DNA of 34,717 nt from contig DATIFK010000098.1 of assembly GCA_035455265.1 (NCBI GenBank), positions 1 through 34,717 on the forward strand. The letters run 5' to 3'. Source of the stretch: MGOM01 sp035455265 (lineage in GTDB: Bacteria > Chloroflexota > Anaerolineae > Anaerolineales > E44-bin32). Shown one piece after another: positions 16,101 through 22,709 of the stretch; the first letter of the stretch is position 1, and the number at the start of each line of letters is the position of its first letter. The notes under the pieces are model-generated. The model made no database searches and was not told the DNA's origin. It saw nothing but the letters and a program-made list of their open reading frames with translations. A program made the position numbers and the translations under genes.

Positions 16101-16437
16101 TCTGGCCAACCTGATGACGAATGCTATGAACTACACCCAGGCCGGTGGCCGGATCGACATCTCGACCGACACGGCTCGCGACGACGGCGAGCCCTGGGTT
16201 CGCCTGACGGTGGCCGATACCGGTCTCGGGATTCCCGAGGACGAGAAACCGAACCTGTTCAAACGATTCTTCCGTGGATCGGCCAGCCGGCGGACGAACG
16301 TCGCCGGGACCGGGCTCGGGCTGGCCATCTGTCACGAAATCCTCGATCGCCACGGGGGCCGAATCAGCTTCGTGAGCCGCGAGGGCGAAGGCACCGCCTT
16401 CACCGTCTGGCTCCGGCCGGCGCCCATCTCGGCCTGA
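13120..16437 (+). CDS. Multi-GAF sensor histidine kinase
   Basis: This 1105-residue protein appears soluble: no membrane helix is visible. About five GAF domains occupy roughly residues 45-190, 215-350, 380-520, 545-690 and 715-855. A short coiled coil (AQLEQTVSQRTAELARALEQ) then leads to a HisKA dimerization domain with the phospho-acceptor H886 in DVSHELRTPLTN. The HATPase domain follows, with N-box NLMTNAMNYT, G1 DTGLGIPEDE and G2 GTGLGLAICHE. It should autophosphorylate in response to small ligands, redox or light sensed by the GAF domains. No receiver domain or response regulator is nearby, so its partner is elsewhere. The start is a TTG at 13120; the next in-frame ATG (13318) would cut the first GAF domain. 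The first 40 residues are basic and low in complexity. Confidence 0.93.
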   Translation: MTSRKPATGRSKGSAKGGSSPASARRRSLNARRGAAKKVHRLPDQPALFESIVAHAVDLLRGDGGGMYLVEPGARQVRCVVSLHTMGSFVGTVLAYGEGAAGIVAESGQPINISDYRAWQHRSPVFEKAAPFRAVISAPMVWQGGVTGVIHVLRNEGGSPFSDSDLDLLTVFADQAAVVLENARLLEAAERRYRQLSQLHQLTRAGLAVTDINTLTRELAEGLSSLIGADACYLNLWDESRRSLSPMGASGRFGEMYPHTDFPQGEQTLTETVLAQGRPLAIEDAKNTPYVSRVIIDRFLVQSVLGLPLVVGDVKVGAAILAFETRHSFTPEEIELCEQAAGQAALAIARVRAYESEKRRRVELEAIRRASLRLTSSLELRPVLEGVLEEALKLAAATDAHIFLYDGERLTFGAANWDGHFHSSPFSEPRPNGLTYTVARQGQRVIVLEARDHGLFRNMPWEGTILGLPILAAGRVRGVMTMAFKQATDLDDGALRALELLADQTAIALENARLFETIDTERRRLRLLFDTTRELSTSLDETEILQRAIRLTSANLDARWGTTYLARGDRLQLMAIAGDLGATVEALDQALDMRLGRGLEGWVAQHREAVLVRDVQTDERWMRIPGLDHGPGSAISTPIFSGADVLGVMTVLRPEPFQPEHLHLLEAVGRQVGLALTNARRYQEVTRRLAERSALQQVAETVNRRLEMGPLLEEIVMQVGQVLGYPVVEIFLIEDGILVLRAAKDTLSVGEKRLPITRGVIGRAVRTNRPAFVPDVSLDPDYVVGLPSTRSEIAVPLYKEDLVVGILNVETPEPGGLTDEDLHLLTLLADQVSVALENAALYERLRRNMAQLEQTVSQRTAELARALEQARAADRLKTQFVADVSHELRTPLTNIRLYLELVDRGKPEKFGDYMETLNRETERLVVLIEDLLAVSRLDAGTAIPQPIRLDLNALARGLVEDRQRLFSQKKLSVTFNPASTLPAVEADERMLTQVLANLMTNAMNYTQAGGRIDISTDTARDDGEPWVRLTVADTGLGIPEDEKPNLFKRFFRGSASRRTNVAGTGLGLAICHEILDRHGGRISFVSREGEGTAFTVWLRPAPISA

Positions 16438-16500
16438 CCCAACGTCTTCAATCGCCCGAAGACTCGCTCGCAGACGATCCCTATCGACGACGCGCTTCAA

Positions 16501-16558
16501 GCGGGCCCGCCGGGCGGGGATGCGCCCGGTCCCGATCCGAAATCCGATCGGGGCCCGC
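16501..16558. other. Compound hairpin structure between kinase and secreted-protein genes
   Basis: GCGGGCCC (16501-16508) pairs with GGGCCCGC (16551-16558). Inside it, CCGGGCG (16510-16516) pairs with CGCCCGG (16523-16529), and CCCGATC (about 16531-16537) pairs with GATCGGG (about 16546-16552). The last stem competes with the outer arm. The structure could be the kinase terminator or a regulatory leader. It lacks a T-tract. Confidence 0.45.
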
Positions 16559-16610
16559 GGCGTGTATATCAGGTTGGGCGGAGCTTCCGGCCCGGCCCAG
16601 TAGGACCGCC

Positions 16611-16618
16611 AAAGGAGG
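16611..16618 (+). promoter_or_regulatory. Strong Shine-Dalgarno site for the small secreted protein
   Basis: AAAGGAGG ends six bases before the ATG at 16625. It is the closest match to the anti-SD complement that I find in the window and suggests high expression. A TATATC at 16565-16570 is a possible -10 box. Confidence 0.75.
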
Positions 16619-16624
16619 GATGGT

Positions 16625-17134
16625 ATGCCGAAGAGGATCCGTTACCTGTTGGTGTTCGTGTCTGTGCTGATGCTTGCTCTTGCCGCGGGGCCGTTCTCCG
16701 TGCTGAACGCCAAGCATCCGAAGATGCTCGAGTTCGACAGCATGGTCGGTGTGCCGGCCGCCCTGACCGGCACGCAAAGCCCCATCCGCGGCGTGAACGG
16801 GGGAGGGTTGCCGTGGACCGTCGGCTCAGCGCATGGCGAGCTGACCGCAGCAGGGCATCTGGAGATCGAGGTACGCGGGTTGGTGTTCGCCGCCGGCCCG
16901 AACACGGGCAAGAACACCGTCTCGAGCTTTCGCGGCCTGGTGAGTTGCCTGCAGAGTGATGGCAGTGTCGCCAACGTCCTCACCGGACTCTTCCCCGCCA
17001 CGGTGGGCTTCGCAGACGAAGGCGGCGGCAACGCGGATATCGAGGCCAACCTGGCCCTGCCCGAGGCGTGTCTCGCGCCCATCCTCTTTGTGACCAGCCC
17101 GGGCGGGTCTTGGTTCGCCGTCACCGGCCGCTAA
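16625..17134 (+). CDS. Small exported protein of unknown function
   Basis: The 169-residue product has an N-terminal signal peptide: basic MPKRIR, a hydrophobic core to about residue 21, then a likely cleavage region near AAG or NAK. The mature part is about 140 residues, rich in Gly, Ala and Val, and predicted to be beta-rich. It holds two cysteines, in VSCLQSDG and PEACLAPI, that could form a disulfide outside the membrane. I do not recognise a named family, although single-domain exported proteins of this look occur widely in Actinomycetota and Chloroflexota. A very strong ribosome-binding site and a flanking terminator suggest a highly expressed monocistronic gene. Confidence 0.75.
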   Translation: MPKRIRYLLVFVSVLMLALAAGPFSVLNAKHPKMLEFDSMVGVPAALTGTQSPIRGVNGGGLPWTVGSAHGELTAAGHLEIEVRGLVFAAGPNTGKNTVSSFRGLVSCLQSDGSVANVLTGLFPATVGFADEGGGNADIEANLALPEACLAPILFVTSPGGSWFAVTGR

Positions 17135-17159
17135 GCCGTCAAACCCCCGGCCACATCCA

Positions 17160-17185
17160 GAAGCGGGCGCACCAGCGCCCGCTTC
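17160..17185 (+). terminator. Terminator hairpin after the small exported protein gene
   Basis: GAAGCGGGCGC (17160-17170) pairs perfectly with GCGCCCGCTTC (17175-17185) around a four-base ACCA loop. Only a weak T-rich stretch (GCTTCC) follows. It lies between converging genes and may serve both. Confidence 0.7.
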
Positions 17186-17232
17186 GCTTCCCACTGTAAG
17201 AGCCCGATGGATCGGGCGGCCGCGCGCCCTCG

Positions 17233-17928
17233 TCAGGTGATCGGTGAATCGCCGCCGAGGGGGGCGGTTTCATCCAGCGCAAGCTGCGTCAGCACCTCCT
17301 CGCCCATGGGATGAAACGTGAGCCTGTGAATTGGGCTGGGTCCGTGCCGGTCCAATGCGGCCAGGTGCTCGGGAGTCCCGTATCCCTTGTGGTGCTCGAA
17401 GCCGTAGGCCGGGAAGTCTCCGCCATAGGCGCACATCACTTCGTCCCGCCAAACCTTGGCGATGATCGAGGCGGCGGCGATCGAGAGGATCAGGGCGTCG
17501 CCGTGGGTGATCGACGTCTGAGGAACGAGGACACCAGGGAGCCCGATGTGATCGAGCAGGAGATGGCGCGGCGCCAGCGGCAGGTCGGCCAGAGCGCGCT
17601 CCATCGCCAGGCGCGTGGCGGCCAGGGGTCCGATGGCGTCGACCTCGGCGGCGGTGGCGACTCCGATGGCGGCGGCCGTGGCTACCTGGCGGACACGCTC
17701 GGCCCAGCGGCGTCGCTGCGCCCCGGTCATCTGTTTCGAGTCGCGCACGCCGGCAAGGGTGCGCTTCAGCTGACGCCGCTCGAGCGGGAGCACGACGGCG
17801 GCGGCGACCAACGGGCCGGCCAGGGCCCCGCGGCCGACTTCGTCCAGGCCGGCCACGGGCACGTCGCCCGAAGCCGCCAGCCTTCGTTCAAGCCGAAGGG
17901 TGGGGAGCGGCCGGCGCACGGGGCGCAT
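17233..17928 (-). CDS. rnhB: Ribonuclease HII
   Basis: The 231-residue protein carries the RNase HII signatures. These are VAGLDEVGRGALAGPLVAAAVVL with the catalytic D29-E30 pair, a DSKQMTGAQR segment, LLLDHIG with a third acidic residue, SIAAASIIAKVWRDE, and the C-terminal HKGYGTPEHLAALDRHGPSPIHR. The enzyme nicks RNA-DNA hybrids 5' to ribonucleotides, removing misincorporated ribonucleotides and R-loop RNA. The ATG at 17928 lies 41 bases inside the end of the upstream glycosyltransferase gene. A GTG three codons in is an alternative, and either start keeps a substantial overlap, so translation is probably coupled. It is the last gene of a three-gene minus-strand run. Confidence 0.96.
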   Translation of the reverse strand: MRPVRRPLPTLRLERRLAASGDVPVAGLDEVGRGALAGPLVAAAVVLPLERRQLKRTLAGVRDSKQMTGAQRRRWAERVRQVATAAAIGVATAAEVDAIGPLAATRLAMERALADLPLAPRHLLLDHIGLPGVLVPQTSITHGDALILSIAAASIIAKVWRDEVMCAYGGDFPAYGFEHHKGYGTPEHLAALDRHGPSPIHRLTFHPMGEEVLTQLALDETAPLGGDSPIT

Positions 17929-18640
17929 ACAGGCCCTGCCTCCAGTTGCGGCGGATGCGGAACAGATCGGCGAACATCGCCAGCGAATCGCGCAAGATGC
18001 GGACGCGGCTGCCCGGCTCGTAGTACCAGGGGATCGCCACTTCGGCCACGCGGTAGCCGCGCCGAAGGGCGATGTACAGCACTTCGACGTCGAACGTCCA
18101 GCCGTCCAGACGTTGGACCGAGAACAGGTCGAGCGCCGCGGCGGCGCGGAAGCACTTGAAACCGCACTGCGTATCCTGGAAACCGGGAATGGCCATGACC
18201 CGGACGATCAGGTTGAAGGTCCGGCCGATCCAGTGGCGAACGGCGGGCTCTCCGTAGCGCCGCGCGCCGGGCGCCTCGCGCGAGGCGATGGCGACGTCAA
18301 CCTCGGGCAAGGCCGGCGGAAGGAAGCGCGGCACTTCCTCGATGGGCATCGACAGGTCGGCATCACAGATGAAACGAAAGTCCCCGGCGGCCTCCAACAT
18401 GCCGCGACGGACCGCCCGTCCCTTCCCCGGGCGTTCCTCCTGGAACAGGCGCAAATTCGGCTGGCGCGAGGTCAGGGAGCGGACAAGGTCCGCCGTGCCG
18501 TCGGTGCTGCCGCTGTCGACGACGACGACTTCGGAGGGGTAGGGCTGCGTTTGGAGGAACGCCTGGACGCGAGCGAGGCTGGCGGGCAGGCGTCGCTCTT
18601 CATTGTGAGCCGGGAGGATGACCGACAGGTGCGGCGCCAA
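17888..18640 (-). CDS. Family 2 glycosyltransferase (dolichyl-phosphate sugar transferase-like)
   Basis: The 250-residue GT-A protein starts LSVILPAHNEERRLPASL and has VVVVDSGSTDGTADLV, the nucleotide-sugar binding site. ICDADLSMPIEE supplies the acidic metal-binding motif, and QCGFKCFRA with the GWTFDVEVLYIALRRGYRV block is characteristic of the DPM1/ALG5-like dolichyl- or polyprenyl-phosphate sugar transferases. It probably moves glucose or mannose from a nucleotide sugar to polyprenyl phosphate on the inner face of the membrane. There is no C-terminal membrane helix, so it would be peripheral. The gene ends inside rnhB (41-bp overlap) and starts 10 bp after the NERD-like gene. Confidence 0.9.
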   Translation of the reverse strand: MAPHLSVILPAHNEERRLPASLARVQAFLQTQPYPSEVVVVDSGSTDGTADLVRSLTSRQPNLRLFQEERPGKGRAVRRGMLEAAGDFRFICDADLSMPIEEVPRFLPPALPEVDVAIASREAPGARRYGEPAVRHWIGRTFNLIVRVMAIPGFQDTQCGFKCFRAAAALDLFSVQRLDGWTFDVEVLYIALRRGYRVAEVAIPWYYEPGSRVRILRDSLAMFADLFRIRRNWRQGLYAPRAPAAPHPSA

Positions 18641-18650
18641 GGGAGGAAGG

Positions 18651-19565
18651 TCAGCCCCCCAGGATGTTGATGTAGATGACCAGGGCGAAGATAGCCACGA
18701 CGATCAACTCGCCCAGAAACAGAAGGCCCAGCAGAATCCACTGGCGGCGCGTCAGCCCCAGCCAACGTTGGCGCCGGGAGATCTCCTCGGCCCGTCGGCG
18801 GGCCAGGGGCGCCGCTCGGGCCTCGAGGTGGAATGGGCTGGGCCCGGCAATGGGCGCTGCTTCGGGAACGTGCTGCGCGGCCGCAGACGCCTCGGGAGGA
18901 GCCGTGGCTCGAAGCCTCGGCGCCGGCGGCGCCGCGGGACGCCGCACCGGGGCGGGCGCTGGCTCGGGCTCGGCGATTCTCGGGTGAAGGATCGCCTCGA
19001 CGACGACCTTGACGTCCTCGGCGTCCATGATCGCCTGCGCCTGGCGCAGGTTGGCGGCGAAATGCTCGATGGCATCCGCCAGGACGATCCGGGCGCGCGG
19101 GGTGGCCGCATCGACGTGCGCCCGCGCGTTGCTGAAGACCAGGACCGCCTCGACCTCGGGAAGCGCGTAGCCCTGATCGCGCAGGTACTTCAGCACGACC
19201 TCCGAGGTGTTGAGGGCGAGCTGCTGGAGGTTGGGGTTGCTCTTGCGGAACCCGCCCGAGGCCTGTACCAGCCACTCATCGGCCTTGGCGCGGTAGACAC
19301 CGCCGATAGGCGAGGCCGTCAGGGTGCGCACTCCCTGGGGTCCAACGAGGATCATCGACGCGATCAGGCCGGTGCCGGGGACGAGGACGTTGCGCAGCAG
19401 GGTGTAGTCGTTGGGCAGGCTCTTGCTCAGGCGCTCGCTCACCACGAGCTGCGCCTGGAGGATCCCATACCACGGCAGCCCATAGCGCAGCGTGCCGCGG
19501 ATGCGGTTCTGCAGGGTGATCTCGCCGTTCTCGTCGCGGAATTCGGACTTGTCGATGATCTTCAT
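18651..19565 (-). CDS. NERD-like domain protein with C-terminal membrane helix
   Basis: The 304-residue protein has an N-terminal domain of about 170 residues with NVLVPGTGLIASMILVGPQGV, then VYRAKADEW and VEAVLVFSNARAHVDAATPRARIVL. The pattern of a hydrophobic strand ending in VGPQGV resembles NERD (nuclease-related) domains, though the classical catalytic ExK is not clear. A Pro/Ala-rich linker (about 200-270) is followed by a single C-terminal helix at about 278-300, a tail-anchor arrangement with the large domain in the cytoplasm. The ATG at 19565 is chosen over one four codons upstream; neither has a strong SD. It is divergent from the NfeD gene and precedes the glycosyltransferase and rnhB. 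Confidence 0.65.
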   Translation of the reverse strand: MKIIDKSEFRDENGEITLQNRIRGTLRYGLPWYGILQAQLVVSERLSKSLPNDYTLLRNVLVPGTGLIASMILVGPQGVRTLTASPIGGVYRAKADEWLVQASGGFRKSNPNLQQLALNTSEVVLKYLRDQGYALPEVEAVLVFSNARAHVDAATPRARIVLADAIEHFAANLRQAQAIMDAEDVKVVVEAILHPRIAEPEPAPAPVRRPAAPPAPRLRATAPPEASAAAQHVPEAAPIAGPSPFHLEARAAPLARRRAEEISRRQRWLGLTRRQWILLGLLFLGELIVVAIFALVIYINILGG

Positions 19566-19604
19566 AGATGACCCCACGGGCGGAGTCTGCGACGGCCATG
19601 AGGA

Positions 19605-19632
19605 ATTATAGGTCAGACGGCGCGCGGCACAA
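19605..19632 (-). promoter_or_regulatory. Promoter for the NERD-like/glycosyltransferase/rnhB run, with palindrome
   Basis: On the minus strand, TTGTGC (19632-19627) and TATAAT (19610-19605) are 16 bp apart, giving a start near 19598. The palindrome CGCGGC-ACAA-GCCGCG (19623-19638) overlaps the -35 box and lies just upstream of the divergent TATAAT at 19642, so one regulator could act on both genes. Confidence 0.55.
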
Positions 19633-19641
19633 GCCGCGGAC

Positions 19642-19647
19642 TATAAT
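19642..19647 (+). promoter_or_regulatory. -10 box for the NfeD-type protease gene
   Basis: TATAAT lies 17 bp before the ATG at 19664. The predicted start (about 19654) leaves roughly a 10-base leader that holds part of GAGAGGT. No convincing -35 hexamer is present at the usual spacing. Confidence 0.5.
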
Positions 19648-19663
19648 GCTGCGGAGAGGTGGC

Positions 19664-20983
19664 ATGCGGCACTGGCGCTGGAAGCTTCTGACGGCCTTGA
19701 CCGTGCTCACCCTGGCGGCCTCTCCGCCCCAAACGGCCTCACCGCACGTCCTGTTGCTGCGGGCCAGCGGGGCGCTGACGCCCGCCATGGCGGAGTACCT
19801 CGAGCGCGGCCTGGCGACGGCCGACGGCCAGGGCGCGGCGGCTGTCGTGCTGATGCTGGACACGCCCGGCGGTTCGATCGACCTGATGAACCGCATGGTC
19901 CAGGCGATCCGCGCCAGCACCACGCCGGTGATCGTCTACGTGGCGCCGCGCGGCGCCATCGCCGGCAGCGCCGGGACGGTGATCTCTCTGGCCGGGCACG
20001 TCCTGGCGATGGCGCCCGAGACGGCCATCGGCGCCGCCAGCCCGGTCGGGCCCCAGGGCGAGGACCTGGGGCAGACGCTGGAGGCCAAGACCAAGGAGAT
20101 CCTCAAGGCGACCGTGCGCGGCCTGGCCGAACGCCGCGGCCCCGAGGCCGTGGCGCTGGCGGAAAGCGCCATCGAGTCGGCCCGCGCCGCGTCGGCCGAA
20201 GAGGCGCTGCAGGCCGGGATGGCCGACTTCATTGCGGATGACCTGGATCATCTGTTGACGTCGCTGGACGGGTTCACCGTCCAGTTGGCCTCGGGCCCCG
20301 TCACGTTGCACACCCGCGGTGCGACGGTGACCGAGCTCACCCCGTCATTGATCGAGCAACTGCTCGGCGCACTGACCAATCCCAATATCGTCTTCATCCT
20401 CTTGGCGCTGGGCGTCCAGGCCATCCTGATCGAATTGTCCAGCCCCGGAGGGTGGGTGGCCGGATTCGTCGGGGTGTCGGCGCTGGCCCTGGGGGCCTAT
20501 GGCCTCGGCATCCTGCCGGTGAACTGGTTCGGGTTGGTGTTCCTGGGGACGTCCTTCGTCCTCTTCGTGCTCGATATCAAAGCACCGACGCACGGAGCGC
20601 TGACGGCGGCCGGGCTGGCCAGTTTCATCGTCGGCGCGCTGGTGCTCTTCAATTCTCCCGGGACGCCGTCTTTCCAACGTGTGTCGGTTCCCCTGGTACT
20701 GGGCGTCGGAGCCGTCATGGCGGGCGCGTTCCTGGCCGTGGTGAGCTTCGTCGTGCGGGCGCATCGTCGCCCGGTCGGCACGGGGAGCCAGGCGATCGTC
20801 GGGCGGGTGGGCGTCGTGCGGGAGGCCCTCGAGCCCGTCGGCCAGGTTCAGGTGGCCGGCGAGCTGTGGTCGGCGGAAGTCGAGGACGGGGCGGCCGCCA
20901 TCCCGGCGGGCAGCCGGGTCATCGTGGAAGCCGTCGTGGGGGTCCGTTTGCGTGTCCGACCCGCCGACCGGCCGGGCGGTTGA
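19664..20983 (+). CDS. NfeD-family membrane serine protease (ClpP-class)
   Basis: The 439-residue protein has a signal peptide, then a ClpP/SppA-like protease domain (about 27-240) and about five membrane helices (about 260-385). A C-terminal OB-fold NfeD domain follows (about 395-435; GSQAIVGRVGVVREALEPVG). The oxyanion-forming DTPGG is at 66-70. The nucleophile is Ser102 in AIAGSAG, followed by MAPETAIGAASPVG, the usual NfeD1b/1510-N pattern. A lysine general base is expected in the following helix. Related enzymes cleave membrane proteins such as stomatins, and a SPFH/stomatin partner is often adjacent, but none is visible here. The start at 19664 has GAGAGGT four bases upstream; an ATG at 19646 overlaps the -10 box. 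Confidence 0.9.
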   Translation: MRHWRWKLLTALTVLTLAASPPQTASPHVLLLRASGALTPAMAEYLERGLATADGQGAAAVVLMLDTPGGSIDLMNRMVQAIRASTTPVIVYVAPRGAIAGSAGTVISLAGHVLAMAPETAIGAASPVGPQGEDLGQTLEAKTKEILKATVRGLAERRGPEAVALAESAIESARAASAEEALQAGMADFIADDLDHLLTSLDGFTVQLASGPVTLHTRGATVTELTPSLIEQLLGALTNPNIVFILLALGVQAILIELSSPGGWVAGFVGVSALALGAYGLGILPVNWFGLVFLGTSFVLFVLDIKAPTHGALTAAGLASFIVGALVLFNSPGTPSFQRVSVPLVLGVGAVMAGAFLAVVSFVVRAHRRPVGTGSQAIVGRVGVVREALEPVGQVQVAGELWSAEVEDGAAAIPAGSRVIVEAVVGVRLRVRPADRPGG

Positions 20984-21008
20984 CGCCGCCGCGCAGTCCC
21001 TGTACACT
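20980..21008 (+). promoter_or_regulatory. Promoter for the FHA gene
   Basis: TTGACG (20980-20985) and TACACT (21003-21008) are separated by exactly 17 bp. The -35 box overlaps the stop codon of the NfeD gene. Transcription would start near 21015, so the FHA gene can be expressed on its own. Confidence 0.65.
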
Positions 21009-21046
21009 ACGCCAGCCAGCGCCAGGAACGAGGAGGAAAAGCCGCG

Positions 21047-21655
21047 ATGTCTCCTGCATCCAGCCGCCTGATCGTTCGCACCGGCCCCAATCCCGGGATG
21101 GTCTTCGACCTGACGAAGGAAGTGACCATGCTGGGGCGCGACGTCACCAATGACATCGTCATCGGTGACGCCGAGATTTCGCGCCAGCACTCCCGCATCA
21201 CACGCACGCCGGGCGGCATGGTGCTGGAAGACCTCGGCTCGACGAATGGGACGTTCGTGAACGGCGACCGGCTGGTTTCGCCGCGGGTGTTGGCGTCGGC
21301 GGATCTGGTGGGGATGGGCGAGAACGTCACCATGACGTACGAATCCTCGGCGCCGGAAGCCGCCGCGACGGTCTTGGGCGTGGCGCGCGGGACGCCTGCG
21401 CCGCGCACCTCGGCGCCTCCGGTGGCGGCTGCGCCTGGCGTGGCGACCCCGATGCCGGCCCAGGCGGCGCGCCCGGCAGGCTTCGTTCCCCCTGAAGAAG
21501 AAGCCCCCGCCCGCGGAGGCGGTCGCAAGTGGCTGTTGGCCGGCTGCGGGTGCCTGATCCTCTTGGTGGTGTGCGTGGGTCTCTTGTACGTCCTGGACAG
21601 CTACTATCCCGACGTCCTGTACGCACCCTTGCGAATGCTCGGCATCACGCCCTGA
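21047..21655 (+). CDS. FHA-domain protein with C-terminal membrane helix
   Basis: The 202-residue protein has an N-terminal forkhead-associated domain at about residues 8-98. It shows the conserved pattern LGRDVTNDIVIGD, ISRQHSRI and LEDLGSTNGTFVNG, whose Arg, Ser and Asn read phosphothreonine. An Ala/Pro-rich linker of about 60 residues leads to one hydrophobic helix (about 165-188) and a short C-terminal tail. The FHA domain would sit in the cytoplasm and bind a Thr-phosphorylated partner at the membrane. No Ser/Thr kinase is in the window. GAGGAGGAAAA lies upstream of the ATG. The gene follows nfeD by 63 bp and has its own promoter. Confidence 0.92.
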   Translation: MSPASSRLIVRTGPNPGMVFDLTKEVTMLGRDVTNDIVIGDAEISRQHSRITRTPGGMVLEDLGSTNGTFVNGDRLVSPRVLASADLVGMGENVTMTYESSAPEAAATVLGVARGTPAPRTSAPPVAAAPGVATPMPAQAARPAGFVPPEEEAPARGGGRKWLLAGCGCLILLVVCVGLLYVLDSYYPDVLYAPLRMLGITP

Positions 21656-21673
21656 CATTCCATCCGGCGGCAT

Positions 21674-21720
21674 GCGGGGCGGCCCTGAGCTTGTTGCAGG
21701 GCCGCCCCGCTTTTCGTTTT
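21674..21720 (+). terminator. Strong rho-independent terminator after the FHA gene
   Basis: GCGGGGCGGCCCTG (21674-21687) pairs perfectly with CAGGGCCGCCCCGC (21697-21710) around a nine-base loop. TTTTCGTTTT follows directly. This is the clearest intrinsic terminator in the window. It faces the converging DCC gene. Confidence 0.95.
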
Positions 21721-21778
21721 CTGGAAATCACCGGCGGTCGGCCCCTTCGGATCGGGTCCCCCGGAAGCCAGATGGCCG

Positions 21779-22192
21779 TCAGTCACCGCGGATCCAATGT
21801 GCCCAGAAGTGCCGGTGGCGAGCGAAAGGACCGTACAGCCGGTTCGCGATCCAACGAAAGGGCCTCCACGACCCGATGTCGCCCAACCAGCTCCACGGAG
21901 GCGAGAGGGTCTGCAGCACGGCCATTACGGCCGTGCCGCCGTGAACCGTACTCCCGTCTTCCAGGACGACATGCAGGGCGCATTCCAGGTCCTTCGTCGA
22001 TACTCCCGCAGGCAGGTCAGAACTATCTTGAGTCTGGAAGGGGATGAGGACGAGCCGTCCGGTGGGATCCCTTCGATCGGCCTGCGCCGCGAGCGCGCGA
22101 CAAACGGCGCACTCGCCGTCGTAGAGAACGCGGCGGCGGCCCGGCGGATCGGCGAATGGGATCGGTGACACGCGTATCGGCTCCCGACTCAT
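21779..22192 (-). CDS. DCC-family thiol-disulfide oxidoreductase-like protein (DUF393)
   Basis: The 137-residue protein carries LYDGECAVCRALA, the DxxCxxC motif of the DCC/DUF393 family, with cysteines at 28 and 31. It also has the late RWIANRLYGPFARHRH motif usual for the family, whose members often end in a WxxxNRxYxxxAxxR segment. These small thioredoxin-fold proteins are predicted redox carriers, but their partners are largely unknown. There is no signal peptide, so it is probably cytoplasmic. The start codon is only 35 bp from the divergent OsmC start, which makes shared control likely, and OsmC proteins are thiol peroxidases. Confidence 0.88.
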   Translation of the reverse strand: MSREPIRVSPIPFADPPGRRRVLYDGECAVCRALAAQADRRDPTGRLVLIPFQTQDSSDLPAGVSTKDLECALHVVLEDGSTVHGGTAVMAVLQTLSPPWSWLGDIGSWRPFRWIANRLYGPFARHRHFWAHWIRGD

Positions 22193-22201
22193 CCTACCGT
22201 A

Positions 22202-22213
22202 TTCTCACGTGAG
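22202..22213. promoter_or_regulatory. CTCACGTGAG palindrome between DCC and osmC genes
   Basis: CTCACGTGAG (22204-22213) is a 10-bp perfect palindrome in the 35-bp gap between divergent start codons. The 10-mer TTCTCACGTG at 22202-22211 recurs exactly at 22670-22679, upstream of the isoaspartyl methyltransferase gene. Confidence 0.4.
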
Positions 22214-22227
22214 GTGGTGGAGAGGCC

Positions 22228-22638
22228 ATGGAGCTCAACGTTCGTTTCCCGGGTGGATTGCGCGTCGATGCGGCGTTCGATGGATACGTGGTTCAAACGG
22301 ACCAGCCGCTGCGGGATGGCGGCGAGGCTTCGGCGCCCTCGCCTTTCGACCTGTTCCTGGCCTCCTTGGCCACCTGCGCCGGTTCATACGTCCTAGGTTA
22401 CCTGCGCCGCCGGGGATTGCCGACGGCTGACGTGCACCTCGTCGAACGGGTCCACAGCGACCCGAGCTCGGGCGTGGTGGATGAGATCGAAATCGAAATC
22501 CGCGTGCCGGTGGGCTTTCCCGACAAGCACCTGGCGCCCATGATCCGCTCGGCCGAGCTGTGCGCGGTCAAGAAGCACATCGAACATCCGCCGCGAATGT
22601 CGGTCGTGGCACGGGCGACCACGGCGGAGGTTGCCTAG
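22228..22638 (+). CDS. OsmC-family peroxiredoxin-like protein
   Basis: The 136-residue protein has the OsmC fold pattern. The peroxidatic C50 is in FLASLATCAGSYV and the resolving C112 is in SAELCAVKKHIEHPP. These two conserved cysteines reduce organic hydroperoxides in OsmC/Ohr proteins, with electrons from lipoyl or thiol carriers. The spacing and the C-x-(A/G)-S/V context lie nearer the YhfA-like OsmC subgroup than Ohr. The protein is cytoplasmic. GGAGAGG precedes the ATG at 22228. The gene is divergent from the DCC redox gene and is followed by a repair methyltransferase, a grouping that suggests a stress or protein-damage response. Confidence 0.92.
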   Translation: MELNVRFPGGLRVDAAFDGYVVQTDQPLRDGGEASAPSPFDLFLASLATCAGSYVLGYLRRRGLPTADVHLVERVHSDPSSGVVDEIEIEIRVPVGFPDKHLAPMIRSAELCAVKKHIEHPPRMSVVARATTAEVA

Positions 22639-22709
22639 GCTAGAATCGACCCGGCGGAGCGGCCTCGGTTTCTCACGTGCGGCCGGGCCGCAGCATCGGG
22701 AAGGTCGAG

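Noticed and set aside
22677..22709. GTG start for pcm at 22677
   Set aside because: The GTG lies in the shared TTCTCACGTG word and has no SD, while the ATG at 22710 has GGGAAGG upstream.
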